Under the pieces are notes generated by a model. That model searched no databases and was not told where the DNA came from. It worked only from the letters and a program-made list of their open reading frames with translations. This document shows, piece after piece, positions 21,236 to 31,889 of a DNA stretch of 64,000 nucleotides (positions are counted from its first letter, which is position 1; each line of letters opens with the position of its first letter). The translations under genes were made by a program, and so were the position numbers. The stretch covers positions 372,001 to 436,000 of the forward strand of contig CM074136.1 in the NCBI GenBank assembly GCA_037178625.1, written 5' to 3'. Source of the stretch: Skeletonema tropicum. Taxonomy: Eukaryota > Bacillariophyta > Thalassiosirophyceae > Thalassiosirales > Thalassiosiraceae.

Positions 21236-23460
21236 AAGGAAACCCATATATCACCCAGGCGGGGTGTGGAAACGGAAACATACGGATAATCACCCAGGAG
21301 GGGTGATCGGAAGAACAGAAATACTGCAAGGAGCCAGTATAGACCCTGCAAGGAGCCAAGGGCGACGGAAATTGCTGCAAGGAGCCAGTGGTAACACGAG
21401 AAATTGCTGCAAGGAGCCAGCAGATAGGGAATATTAAAGAATATCGCTGCAAGGAGCCAGCAGGATCACGAATGGAATAGGGATAACAGAGAATATTAAC
21501 GATGTAACAGTCAATGGCAAAATGCCGCCGCATTCTTGGAGAGATAGAGGAAAAGTAAACGTAAATGGCAAAGCGCCACCGCGTCGTTGGAGAAGAAAGA
21601 GAAATACCACCAGGAGGTGGGGCCAGCGGAGCCTAGAATAGGAAAGAATGAAATAGATCGAGTAAGTGAGGCAAACACCTGAACGAGAGCATAAATAGTA
21701 ATAGTCATGGTCGAAGTGCCTGACGGAGAAAAGATGGCCGGAGTGCCTGGCGTAAAGTGAGACGGCCGGAGTGCCTGTAATGTTGGTAAGCGGAAAAGAA
21801 TAGGGAACATGATCGGTCGGGAATGAAAAAGAATAGGGATTGTGATTGGTCATGAAGAGAGATAGAAATATTTTGTACGAGAGACGACAAGAGAGCTGAA
21901 AAGGCCAGAGTAGTAGATGAAAACTAATGTGCACCCAGAAGATAGGGTCACTGTTAACTATGTCATATTAGTTAGATTAGAGTGGCCGCACCTCGGACGA
22001 AAGCTGAGGGGAGATACTCTAGAGGAGAGATGTCGAACACGATAATCAACGTGAAGCCTTTGATATACAGGAAGACAGTCCGATAGAGGACAACTGCCGT
22101 ATACGAGGAGTAGAATACCGAAGAAAACTGAGCAGGACTAAGAGACAGATGAATAGCAAGAACAGTGGTTAACCAACAGATGCACATAAACTCTGAGAGA
22201 TCATAGAGATCTGACTTATCGGGCCAGAACGAGAGTGCTCACGGTAATGAACGCGGGCTGGTAATATAATAGGTTGCACGTCACGGATGCCAAGTACACT
22301 ATCCAAAACCTCATGGAGAGATCTGACATGGAATCGGAGACAAGATACTATCAGAAATACAAGCATCCCTGCTTGAGAATGAGATCAAACGTTAACCACG
22401 ACAAGTATGAATAAAAATCCTTTTGAGGGCATAAATGTGAGAATAGTATTCGGGACTGCTCTGCATGAGAAGTCGATTACAAATGGAAGCCGGGAAGAGG
22501 TTGATCTCAAGACATGAATATAAGCAATGTGAAACTGAAACACAAGATGAATGCTTGAACGCTTACAGTTACAGCAAAGCTATGACATTTAAGGTTATGG
22601 CATTTTGAGCCGACCGGCGTGATAGTTACTCTGATGATATGTATGTGCAAGTACTTTGGCACAATTCGTGTGAGCATCCCTTTATCTCCGGTCAAACCAG
22701 ATCAGTGAATGGCATCCCCTAAATTGAGTACAGCACACCCGCAGACAGAGCTCCATGATGTTGCGAGAAAGATGGGGAGAGAATGGCACAGAGTGTTTCA
22801 TCTAACAACTCTTCCTCCAGGAAGGGAGAGGGAGAGAAAGAGAGAAATGGACAGCACTTGCTGTAAAAATAAGGAATAGGTGGCAACTCGATCATGACAA
22901 GAAACGGCTTGTCAACAAGTACTTGATAGGGAGTAGCTTCATGCCATGTGATGAGACAGGGACAAAGACAAATTCCATGATGTTGTACATACAATATACC
23001 TTGGGATCGGCGTACAGAAGATCGTAGCAACAGAGTTGGTTACTCCGGAACTCTATGACGGAGCAAATATTAGATGCGTGTAATGGTGCACGGGCATTCA
23101 AAGTGAATCGGAAGCGAACACAAATATTAACAATCGACAAACATTCTTATTTTGAATCGCAGGCTTGATGTGGTTGAGATGTCAAGAAATAGGAAGACCT
23201 CATCTTGGCAAAAGATCCCTCAGTATAAGCGTAGCCAATATATAGTACGAGCTGTATCGCTTTGATAACAGCGGGCGCGAATACAAGCTGTAGTCTATGA
23301 CAAGGTGTAAAAGACAAGAAATTGGATATAGCCAGAACAACACGACCGCGGACGTTATTATCCATCATGATGAGCCGAGGAGGTAGTTTGAAGAACGGAC
23401 CGCAGACAAGGACGTTACTATCCATCATGATGAGCGGATGATAATCTAATCCGAATTGAT

Positions 23461-23600
23461 GGAGAAACGCCCTGCGGCAAAGGAGAAACAAAGCTGAAGA
23501 GAATAGATTGGTGGAGAAACGCCCTGCGGCAAAGGAGAAACAAAGCTGAAGAGAATAGATTGGTGGAGAAACGCCCTGCGGACAAGGGACAAACAAATGT
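23461..23600. repeat. Tandem repeat, 52-bp unit, about 2.7 copies
   Basis: Units begin GGAGAAACGCCCTGCGG at 23461, 23513 and 23565. The last is partial and is followed by two copies of GGGACAAACAAATGTACGAG-type sequence. It lies inside the retrotransposon. Confidence 0.8.
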
Positions 23601-23867
23601 ACGAGAATAAGGGACGAACAAATGTACGAGCCATGACTACCAAGGCATAACGAAATACTCCATAGCATCTTACCAATGAGGAGTCCAGAGTGAAGGACGA
23701 TTGAACAACATGGTGAAAACAATGCGCACTGAACTGGAGACGGGTCGACATCCAAGACCGGGAGACACTCGATAGGATCAAGAAGGGGCAGCAATACCTC
23801 GTGTAGACCAATAATTGAATGTCAAGCAGGGGAGAATATTTATACTTGACATTCCCAAGATGGCACA

Positions 23868-23965
23868 GAAGAGGCAGATAAACGAGACAGAGAAGAAGAG
23901 GCAGATAAACGAGACAGAGAAGAAGAGGCAGATAAAAGAGACAGAGAAGAAGAGTCAGATAAAAG
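23868..23965. repeat. Purine-rich tandem repeat, 27-bp unit
   Basis: Units of the form GAGGCAGATAAACGAGACAG followed by AGAAGAA occur about four times with little change, inside the retrotransposon interior. Confidence 0.8.
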
Positions 23966-25379
23966 AGATGGCATAGACGAGGCAGATTGATGAATGTGGA
24001 TTAAACGCCAGATGTCAAGCTAGGAAGAACGTGATGCACGTCTTATCACCCGACACAGTGGCAGAGGAAATCAACGAGGTAGTACAGACCAAGATATCGG
24101 CGGAAGAGCGCAAATGAAGAAATGATATTGAAGAACGCCTTGGGCCTTGGTCGGGTCGAATGGAAGCAACATGAGAAAGATTGGATGACCCACAGAGCGG
24201 CTATATAGCATCAAGTTGAACTTGTATCATGATAACTATGGTGTGAACACCGTGATAACTTACATGGGCATAATTGCGTTAGCAGAGCAGAGCAAAACAT
24301 TTCCGACAAGCCGACTCGATAGCTTAGTGGTTATTGTCAGTGAGTTCCATGAAACTAGGACGTTAAGACCACGCGTAGGACCCGCAGTTGAGGTGACTGC
24401 TGACAATACTTGAGAGCAATTGCATGACAAGCACTGCGGGAGCGCCCTAATACATTTGGAGACGATTCTAGATGCATCGACAACAAGCCTTCTTAGTATG
24501 AGACGACAACAACAACTAGGCTCGCATCGACCTACTTGTAGTAGGACACTCAGACTAGGGATCACAAATTCATATTATCAAACGATAATGGAGCTGCAAA
24601 TGATTTGGAATATATCAGGTGAGACCAATCTCAAACGGCAAGAGAAGGGAGAAGGTCTGACAGAGTACGGGGTGCCATCGATAGGTTATCTCGGACGGTT
24701 AGATGTCAATTGTGGTAGATGAAGTAAAGCCACCACAGACTTCAAGAGACTGATGCGACCAATCACCAACTCGACCAACAAAAGACTCGGCATACGAGGA
24801 GAATATGAGTGATATACCTCTCGCTCGTGATGCTGAAACACGAGATATAGGCCAGGCTAATGCGAGTTGAACTAGAGACGCACTGGACAATTTGATGCAC
24901 AAATTTAAACGACTTGAACGAGGCGATATAACCACGAAAACAAGAGACCGACTTAAACGAGGCGATATAACCACGACAACAAGAGGCCGACTTAAAGATG
25001 TAGAGATATGCGAGAGGTGATGAGGCAATAGCAGGAGAGCCAACACCAACATACCAAGGAAGTCACATGCTGACTCTGGAAACACGACATCCCACATGTT
25101 ACACAAGCAATACAGGCGACACATATCGGAACATAGAAGAGGTTGCGAGGAAACGACTCCTTGAACAGCCAAACGCATCAAAGTTTGGGTAAAACAGCAC
25201 AGGTACAGATCCAGATCTGTCACCCACGGGACAATGCTTACCTCATGTACAAAACTGCCATTAGACGTACCGGCCACGAATTTTTGTATGGGCAACGCAC
25301 GCTTGAATTTAAGTTAGAACGTGGCTCGAAGTTAGAATCACTTGAGATAGCGAAGATAAAGGGAATGAAGTGAAGATTT

Positions 25380-26658
25380 GCCACTATGCGTAACATGATT
25401 TACAACGTACAGAACTATGCTTGCCAAAGGTGTATACAGGATGAAGAGTCACTCTCAAGACACGCGATTAGGGACACAATCCATCATCCATTATGAGATA
25501 ATATCGGTCAACGTAAACGACATCCTACCAAGAACCAAGAACCCGAACGAGGTGATGATTAAGCTCTGAGAGAATAATAAACGACCTCGGGCAGGAAGAA
25601 GGACATGGCAAGAGCCTCTGAGACAACACGATGAATGAGAAGGAGGAGAGAGAACTCAATCAATTAAGTATCCAGGACGCTAGAACTAGTCACCGGACTA
25701 AAGCGGTGAAAGAGGTAAAGATACCAGCAACTCATTTCTGTACGACGACCAATTTTGATCAAAGCATCTCGTGACACTCGGGCATACAGGACCGCGATGC
25801 ATCTGAGGGGTTACATTGAAAGGACGTACATTGAAAGGTATTTACGTTTACGGGGAGACCGTAGAGGCTGGTGAAGATTGATCCAGCCGGTATATAGGGA
25901 TCATTTTGACCGCAAGCATGATCAAAACATGTTGCCAGATTTGGTGCCGAGGGAATCCAAGCATACATTAATACCGGTCATCATATTGGGCTGAATGCAC
26001 CCAGCGGCCAACGGGGAGAAGTTAAAACAGTGTCCAACTAGATATCAACAGATCATGGGAATGCTTCGATCGATTGGATTTGGACGCATTTATATTCAGA
26101 TTGATGTCGTCATCATGACACAATACATGACCGCACTTCGTCTTGGACACCTCGAAAGCTATTTACGGAATTATACGTTACCTGGACAGGTATCCAGACA
26201 GGAGACTTGCTACGTCTATAATGCATGTCGAAGAAGCCCCAAAACATAGCACAGATTGGAAGGATTTTTACGGGAGACGATTGAGGAAGACCCAGCGGAA
26301 ATACCTGTTCTGTTGGGAGAGAAGGCGAGGATCAGAATCTTATCGTTCAATTCACAAGAAGCAGAGTACGGTTGAATCTACAAATCTTGGAGCCGACACA
26401 TTATCATCAAGGGGGAGTATACCGCAACGAGAATTTTACAATGTCGATAATACCTCCTGGACGGAGTCAACGAGTCAACTACTCGGACACACTCAAGAAG
26501 AAATTACCTTCATACAAGAGGATCCAACTTTCTTCAACGACTTCATATATTACCCAAATCAGTGCACGATAATGGATGAGAAGATTTCCAATGAAATGAG
26601 ACTTAGCTTTATGAATCGCAAGCGTAAGCTTACAATTCACGGGGAGCGTTTCGTGTAG
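25380..26658 (+). pseudogene. Copia reverse transcriptase/RNase H remnant
   Basis: In shifting plus-strand frames: HYEIISVNVNDILPRTKNPN (about 25488-25550) occupies the place of the catalytic YVDD box (here NVND, altered); YQQIMGMLRSIGFGRIYIQI and MTQYMTALRLGHLE (26041-26155) match the LIG.L..A...RPDI..AV..LS......H......R.LRYL region; YLDRYPDRRLA follows in the next frame; then HKKQSTVESTNLGADTL (about 26353-26405) matches the RNase H motif (QKTVALSTTEAEY position). Frames change at least twice. The match to known algal copia elements is from memory of the family pattern. The 3' LTR begins just before the stop codon of the last frame. Confidence 0.6.
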
Positions 26659-26764
26659 CACGGAACGTCTCATTCCCTTAGACGATCACTCACTTCTCAC
26701 CATCTTTATCCTTGTTATGTATCCTTACCATGTAATTATATTATTAGTTGATGTTATCGCAGTA

Positions 26765-27609
26765 CAGTCGTCGTACGGTTATTTTGACACACGCTTATTT
26801 TGACATTACAGTTATTTTGACACAGCAGCAGAGAACACTACCTTCTCTTATCGCTGGCTTCCCCGCTTCTCCCGAGGAGGGAGAAGAGGCAGCTCAGCCA
26901 CACAAACCACCATGACCATGACCATGACATTACCATACACAATACTTACACAATACAGCGAGACAAATTAATAAAGTAAACGACAATGAGTGCTGCTAGA
27001 TGTGCTGCGGGCGATTATTGCGACATGGAAGGCCTCCCCTTGCCGCCTGAAGGCAGCAGGGATTCGAGACACTTTTGTCTTCGTTGCGGACATCAGAAGC
27101 ATGCGCCGTGTGGGCACCAATTTGATGATTTGCGAGGTAACGAAGAAATTCGTCCGAGACACCATTGCTGCTTGCAGAGGCAGCATTAGACGCAATCAAG
27201 AAACTCCGTGAGAATGAGAATGCGGGTTCAGAGGAGGACGACGAGAATGACGACGAGGATGATGATGCAGATGCACGGTACAATATCTTCTTCAATTCAT
27301 TTGGTCATCTACGCTCTCGTAACGTCGAATTGATTATGGTCTTAAACAGCAAATCTGATGAATTGGTGAAAGATTTATCGTTGACTCTGGAACAACTGAA
27401 ATTGACGTGGGAGCATGAAGACTTCTAAATATGTAAGCAACCTTGCTTTGTCTCCTCCTTTGTCTGAAACCTATGTACATACCTATGTACTGGTATTTAA
27501 GCTTATGTACCGATGCCTATTTACTTGCTACACGGATGTTTTGACAAGTACGGTTATTTTGACACGCTGAGCCAGAACACAGTGTGTCAAAATAACTGTA
27601 CGACGACTG
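26765..27609 (+). mobile_element. TA-flanked transposon inserted in the 3' LTR
   Basis: Comparison with the empty 5' LTR shows the exact insertion: CGCAGTA|GTACTG became CGCAGTA-element-TAGTACTG, a TA duplication. TIRs are CAGTCGTCGTACGGTTATTT (26765 on) and the reverse complement at the right end (28 of 29 bp). Additional GTTATTTTGACAC copies lie at 26782-26825 and 27552-27565. The 845-bp element carries a small gene (26986-27428). It is a Tc1/mariner-type non-autonomous element by its TA target. Confidence 0.85.
26986..27428 (+). CDS. Small Cys/His-rich protein gene carried by the transposon
   Basis: A first frame starts at 26986 (MSAARCAAGDYCDMEG) and contains HFCLRCGHQKHAPCGHQF, a C-x2-C...C-x-H pattern likely to bind zinc (residues 31-44). 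It stays open to 27189, but a GT at 27137 and an AG at 27176-27177 (GAG|GTAACG ... TTGCAG|AGG) would remove 41 nt and join it in frame to a second frame (EAALDAIKKLRENENAG, an acidic EEDDENDDEDDD run, then a short helical tail ending LTWEHEDF), giving 133 aa. A 41-nt intron is unusually short; a frameshift is the alternative. The product is not recognised. It may be an accessory or truncated transposase, or a captured host gene. Confidence 0.4.
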
Positions 27610-27689
27610 TAGTACTGATTAGTCTGTATATTACGTAATCATTAACGTAGTGTGAGAAACGAATCGCTTCAGACACCTGTCTGAGTCAC

Positions 27690-27865
27690 TTGGAGGACTC
27701 AGCACCAGGGTTTTGCACCCGAGTTCGCACCCATACCCGATACCCGAGGGTTTTGGCTCGGGTACGGGTAAATACCCGATACCCGATACCCGCAAAAAGT
27801 CCCCCCTCGGGTATTACCCGGTACCCGATACCCGAGTAAAATACCCATGATTTCGGGTATGGGTA
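27690..27865. repeat. ACCCGATACCCG short tandem repeats
   Basis: The region is built of repeated TACCCGA/CGGGTA units in both orientations (CCCATACCCGATACCCGAGG, ATACCCGATACCCGATACCC, GGTACCCGATACCCGAGTAA, TTTCGGGTATGGGTATTTCG), so it can fold on itself. It probably forms one end of a small element lying between the copia 3' LTR and the foldback element. Nothing codes here. Confidence 0.65.
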
Positions 27866-28107
27866 TTTCGTGATTTTCGTGTGGAAAAAGGTCGGTTTAG
27901 GGGCCATTTTAGACCAAAGTTCTTCGATTTTGGACGTAAAAGATCCAATATTTCTTCAAATCGGGCGAGCTGCCCCGATTTCGGAAAGATTTTATCTCAA
28001 GTTCCAAATTCAAAAGCTTCGGCGGTCAAAAAAGGTACGAGGGTTATGTAAGAATTCTACGTAGAACTTCTACGGATGACACCCGTCCTCCTGACAGACC
28101 TCAAATC

Positions 28108-28565
28108 CGTCGGCCGGGCCCATTTTTTTTAGACCTCCACCATGACGGCCGCCTAATAAGCCCCTATATTTTATTCTCGATAACTTTTATTATGAAGCAG
28201 ATATATACTATACCATTGATACTTTCCTGTAGAGTATGTTTAGGAGAGCATATGGTATCAAAGAATCGTAGTAATATCTTATTTTCTCGCCGAGATATGC
28301 ATTTTGGGGTTTACTATGAGCTTGTCTAACTTTACTGATGGACAAATTTGGCAGGCATGCCCATAGTAAACCCCAAAATGCATATCTCGGCGAGAAAATA
28401 AGATATAAGTACGATTCTTGGATACCATATGATCTCATAAGTATACTCTACAGGTCTGCATCATTGGTTTAGCATATATCTCCGTTATAGTAGAAATTAA
28501 AGTTATGGGCTAGTCAGGCGGCCGCCATGGTGGAGGTCTCTAAAAAATGGGCCCGGCCGACGAAT
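28108..28565. mobile_element. Foldback element (long palindrome), 458 bp
   Basis: The two halves are inverted copies over most of their length. The ends are CGTCGGCCGGGCCCATTTTT (left) and the complementary AAAAATGGGCCCGGCCGACG (right). Inner arms carry GACCTCCACCATG, GGCGGCCG and, near the centre, TCGCCGAGATATGCATTTTG / CAAAATGCATATCTCGGCGA separated by about 58 bp. This is a foldback-type MITE able to form a large hairpin. No coding frame is credible and no certain target duplication was found. Confidence 0.75.
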
Positions 28566-28669
28566 TGGTGGCGGGAACGGAGACTGTCTGGGCTTATGTA
28601 GGGTGGAGACAGGCGACGACCGACGACCGAGCGACGTTTTGAGTTCCAAGTTTGAGGCCGTCCGTCCGA

Positions 28670-28945
28670 GGAAGTACCGAGCGTCACTAGCGGCATTGCT
28701 TTTGAAAGACATGGTGTCGATCTCCCTTGAGGGACACTGGGAGAGGCTCGATCTTGAGCAACTTCGAACCACTAATTGTTCCACAAGAGTATCCAACTAC
28801 ATCGATATCCTTTTTGATCACACGGATGCCAACTTCAAAGTGGACATCATCATTCGTTGGTTCAAATTTCAATAGAAAATCCTTGTACCAGATTAGGCAA
28901 ATGCTTGCAAACGTTCCTTCGCTTCCATTGGGCCTTGCTGAGGAG
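28670..28945 (-). pseudogene. NTF2-like domain fragment (copy 3)
   Basis: The minus strand matches the second domain of the intact NTF2-like gene at 30991-31889 (regions coding LLKFEP, DDVHFE.GIRVIKKDIDVVGY, SGSKLLKIEP). It is closer to that gene than the 9215-9465 copy is, because the DDVHFE stretch is present. It lacks domain 1 and the C-terminus is replaced by unrelated sequence shared with 8787-8850. It is a broken duplicate. Confidence 0.7.
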
Positions 28946-29100
28946 AGAGAAAACAATGAATGACGAAACAAGTTCAAGTTTGATAACACAGCCAGCTGCA
29001 GATTCTATGAAAGACGGGATGCTGTCATCTTGGTGGTAACGTACAAGATTGATGATTAGTACATTTCATTCACCATGAAGACCGTGGTGGACTGGGTCTG
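28946..29100. repeat. Ankyrin-gene flank block (copy 3)
   Basis: Contains AATGAATGACGAAACAAGTT, CAGCTGCAGATTCTATGAAA and TTGATGATTAGTACATTTCA, matching 395-577 and 9450-9618. It joins the NTF2-like fragment to the stop codon of the ankyrin gene at 29101. Confidence 0.7.
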
Positions 29101-30669
29101 CTAGTCATGACCCAATTTTCTCTTCTTTCCAGTCAGAATCAGACTCGGATGAGAAGCTGAATCAGATTGCGCCTGTAGGCCAATGCGCATAGTCGTCTCA
29201 GGGTATGCCCTGAGAAGTCGATACACGCTCTCAGTGCATGCAACACTTTCCCTATCAAGGACCTTATCGCTTTCCCAAAGAAGATCGATAGGGAGCTTCT
29301 CGTCAACATTCCGTTATGATACGGATACAGCGTCAAACTTATCCAGCAGAAGCGCAATGGTGTCATACTTTGCACCACGACATGCATAATGGAGAGCGGT
29401 ATTCCCTTGTCTATCGATTGTATCAAGTGTGATACCAGCGAGGCTTATCATGTATTCCACAACGCTAGCGGATTCATGATGTTCACATGCCACGTGCAGA
29501 GGTATCGCGCCGCTGTCGTCGAAACTGCTTATCGCAGAAGGATTGCCTTTCACCAACAACTTGATTGAGCCCAGCCTGACATTGTTCTGAAGTGCTGTGT
29601 GCAAAGGAAGACGTCCATTGTCATCAGGTGTATTCATCAGGCGGAGATCTTTTGCTTGACGAGCATAGACTAACTCGCTGTTGATAAATACTTGTGCTTG
29701 CAAATGATAACGTTGGAAGTTTCGCGTAATTTTTCCACTTTCGATAGCTTCAGGGTGTGCGTCGTACAATGTCTTAATAATTTCTAGCGCAGTATCAATG
29801 CATGGATCATTGAACTCCAGATAACCTGAGTGAAGACAAGCAACACAAAGCAGAGGTGCTCCGTGCCACTTCTGAAATTTCACATTGGGATCACAATCCA
29901 GCAGATATTGCACAGTTTCTACAGCACCAGTTAATCTGTTTCTGTCCTTGATACGACTAATTGAGCAGTGAATCGGATAATATCCATCTGTTAATGCATG
30001 ATTGATGGCATCGGGGTAGAGTTGGTAGAAATATTCCACTTTTTCGACAGTGTTATGCCAACATGCCCAGTGGAGAGGCAGCCTACCATTGGCATCACCT
30101 ATTCGCTCAGATCCGGGATACGCTTCGATCAACACCTGGCAGAAAGCAGGAGGAATTGAAACCCTCGCAGCAATATGAATTGGAAGATTGCTTTTATTAT
30201 CGGCATGCCGGACTGTTTCGGGGTGCTTGTGGATGAGCAGCTCTGCAATTTCAACCGCGCAGGTTCCGTCAATACTGTCGTTAGCACATAAAAAATGGAG
30301 AGGCATGATACCGTTCTTGTTTACACTGCGAACAGAGGCGGGAGCTGCGTCGATAAGGAGATTAACCATGCCGATTGTCATATTTTTGTTGCCGCATGCA
30401 ACATGGAGGGGCGAAAACCCACTATCATAATCAATTGCACCGGCAGCATCGGGGAAATATTTGAGAAGGCATCGAATTATTCCCTCGTCCACTCTTTCAT
30501 TGCAGCATGCGTGAAAGAAGAATTCATGAGCAAGGAATCCATAATCTTCCTCACAATAATTATTGGGCTTCAATTCATGTCGCTCAATTATTTCATGTAG
30601 ACCGCCCTCTGAAATCGACTCAGATTTGCAAAACTCAACTAATTCATGCCACCACGATATTTCATTCAT
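29101..30669 (-). pseudogene. Ankyrin-repeat gene with one premature stop
   Basis: The homologous start is the Met at 30669 (MNEISWWHELVEFCKSESIS); an upstream in-frame Met at 30729 also exists. The frame is open through all ankyrin repeats (SPLHVACGNKNM, GRLPLHWACWHN, NGRLPLHTALQNN, SGAIPLHVACEHH, GNTALHYACRG) up to DAVSVS, where a TAA at 29314-29316 replaces the AGA found in paralogues. The same frame continues beyond the stop for 70 codons with the expected sequence (RNVDEKLPIDLLWES ... GKKRKLGHD) to a TAG at 29101. The truncated product would lack only the last repeat and the basic tail, so it may still make a 451-aa protein. Confidence 0.82.
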
Positions 30670-30990
30670 GTTTGATGGAAGGCTGCTATCGAATAATAGG
30701 GTATTAGTGTAAATAATACTTATTGACACAACAATGAGGACTCGTCCTTTTCATGCATGCTGTCATTTTTCATTTTTGAAAGGCTCGAGGCGAATTTGTG
30801 GCCTGCCAAGTACCGAGTGTCACTTACTATCGGTATTGCATTTTATTCCCTCTCATAGGTCGAGGGACTGAGCTGTATTGTATAAGTACTTATGTGCCTG
30901 AGGTGCCTTATTATTCGATCGAAGCATTGTACAATACTATCAAGCCCCAACTATCGAGCTAATATCTACTGAGCTTTAACATAATATTAT

Positions 30991-31889
30991 CTACTGCGCA
31001 CTTGCAATTTCAGTATGGTCTCCAGAGTGAACCACCTTATGCCCTGGAAACATGGCATATGCTGCCACGGAATGCTCATGAGGCTCGATCTTGAGCAACT
31101 TAGAACCACCAATTATTCCACAAGAGTATCCAACTACATCGATATCCTTGTTGATCACACGGATACCAGCTTCAAAATGGACATCATCCTTTGGTTCAAA
31201 TTTCAATAGAAAAATCCTTGTACCAGATTCAGCAAATGCGTGCAAGCGTGCCTTCCACTGGGCTTTGCTGAGAGGTTTGCCATCCATGTTGTGGATGAAG
31301 TCTTGGTGGTAGACTGCCTCAAATGCTTGATTCATTTCGTCATCGAAGGGCTTTGGCACACCATCAAAGAGGGTGAACAATGCTTGTGCATTCTTCTGAA
31401 CTTGTTGAAAGTTAGCAGATGCGGTCGTTGCGTTTGAACTGTAGTAGTGTGAGGAGAGATAGAACGAGATAGAATATATTATGAGAATCAGCCGTGGTGC
31501 AGTGCTACTCTCGATATACGGCATATTACTTACATTGTGGTGATAGATGATTCATCAACTGCCCGGCCATGAAAGATCTTGCCGTCCATCAACTCGTAAG
31601 CGCAATGGACTGTTTTGCCAACGGGCTCATCTGTCCCTTTGAAATGGATCTTGTACTCTACAACATTCGGTTGGACGTATTTGAACATGAGTACTGTTAC
31701 AGTGGTCCCGCTCTTGATGACAACTTCTTGAATCTTCCAGAGTTGGTCCTTGTCTAGCAAATGTTTCCCATCCAATTCATTCTTGAAGTCGTCGTGATAC
31801 AAATCATCGAAGAAGTATCTCATTTTGTCAGGATCTTGCTCGATGCCAAAATTGCTGTAGAAGCTGCGGAAGGTTTCTTCAAGTGTCAT
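30991..31889 (-). CDS. Protein with two NTF2-like (SnoaL-like) domains, one intron
   Basis: Exon 1 is 31534-31889 and exon 2 is 30991-31438, separated by a 95-nt intron with GTAAGT donor and CTACTACAG acceptor. Splicing replaces a stop (ATG-TAA) by an in-frame join, giving 267 aa. Residues 1-118 (MTLEETFRSFYSNFGIEQDP...) and about 119-267 (KNAQALFTLFDGVPKPFDDE...) are two related cone-shaped NTF2-like domains: each has a helix, FDD-LYHDDF or AFEAVYHQDF, DGK.L....W, and a beta-rich end. Such domains bind small hydrophobic ligands or act as small enzymes, but no catalytic residue can be assigned. The second domain matches fragments at 9215-9465 and 28670-28945. The gene is divergent to the kinase-like gene at 32410, with a 520-bp spacer. 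Confidence 0.8.

Larger units (their letters stand above)
20352..27666 (+). mobile_element. Ty1/copia-type LTR retrotransposon, decayed
   Basis: Two LTRs bound the element: 20352-20524 (173 bp) and 26647-27666, the latter enlarged by an 845-bp insertion. They share CGTTTCGTGTAGCACGGAAC at the start and AACGTAGTGTGAGAAACGAA near the end; the compared stretches look almost identical. A purine run (CACGGGGAG) precedes the 3' LTR as a polypurine tract would. The interior has recognisable RT/RNaseH pieces only at 25.4-26.66 kb. The gag-proximal part (20.9-24 kb) is full of tandem repeats. No target duplication or clear primer-binding site was found. The copia assignment rests on the RT region. Confidence 0.7.

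Noticed and set aside
21456..23811. Minus-strand frames of 100-215 codons in the retrotransposon interior
   Set aside because: They are rich in Phe/Ser/Leu from purine-rich repeats on the plus strand, contain repeat-derived sequence and show no domain.
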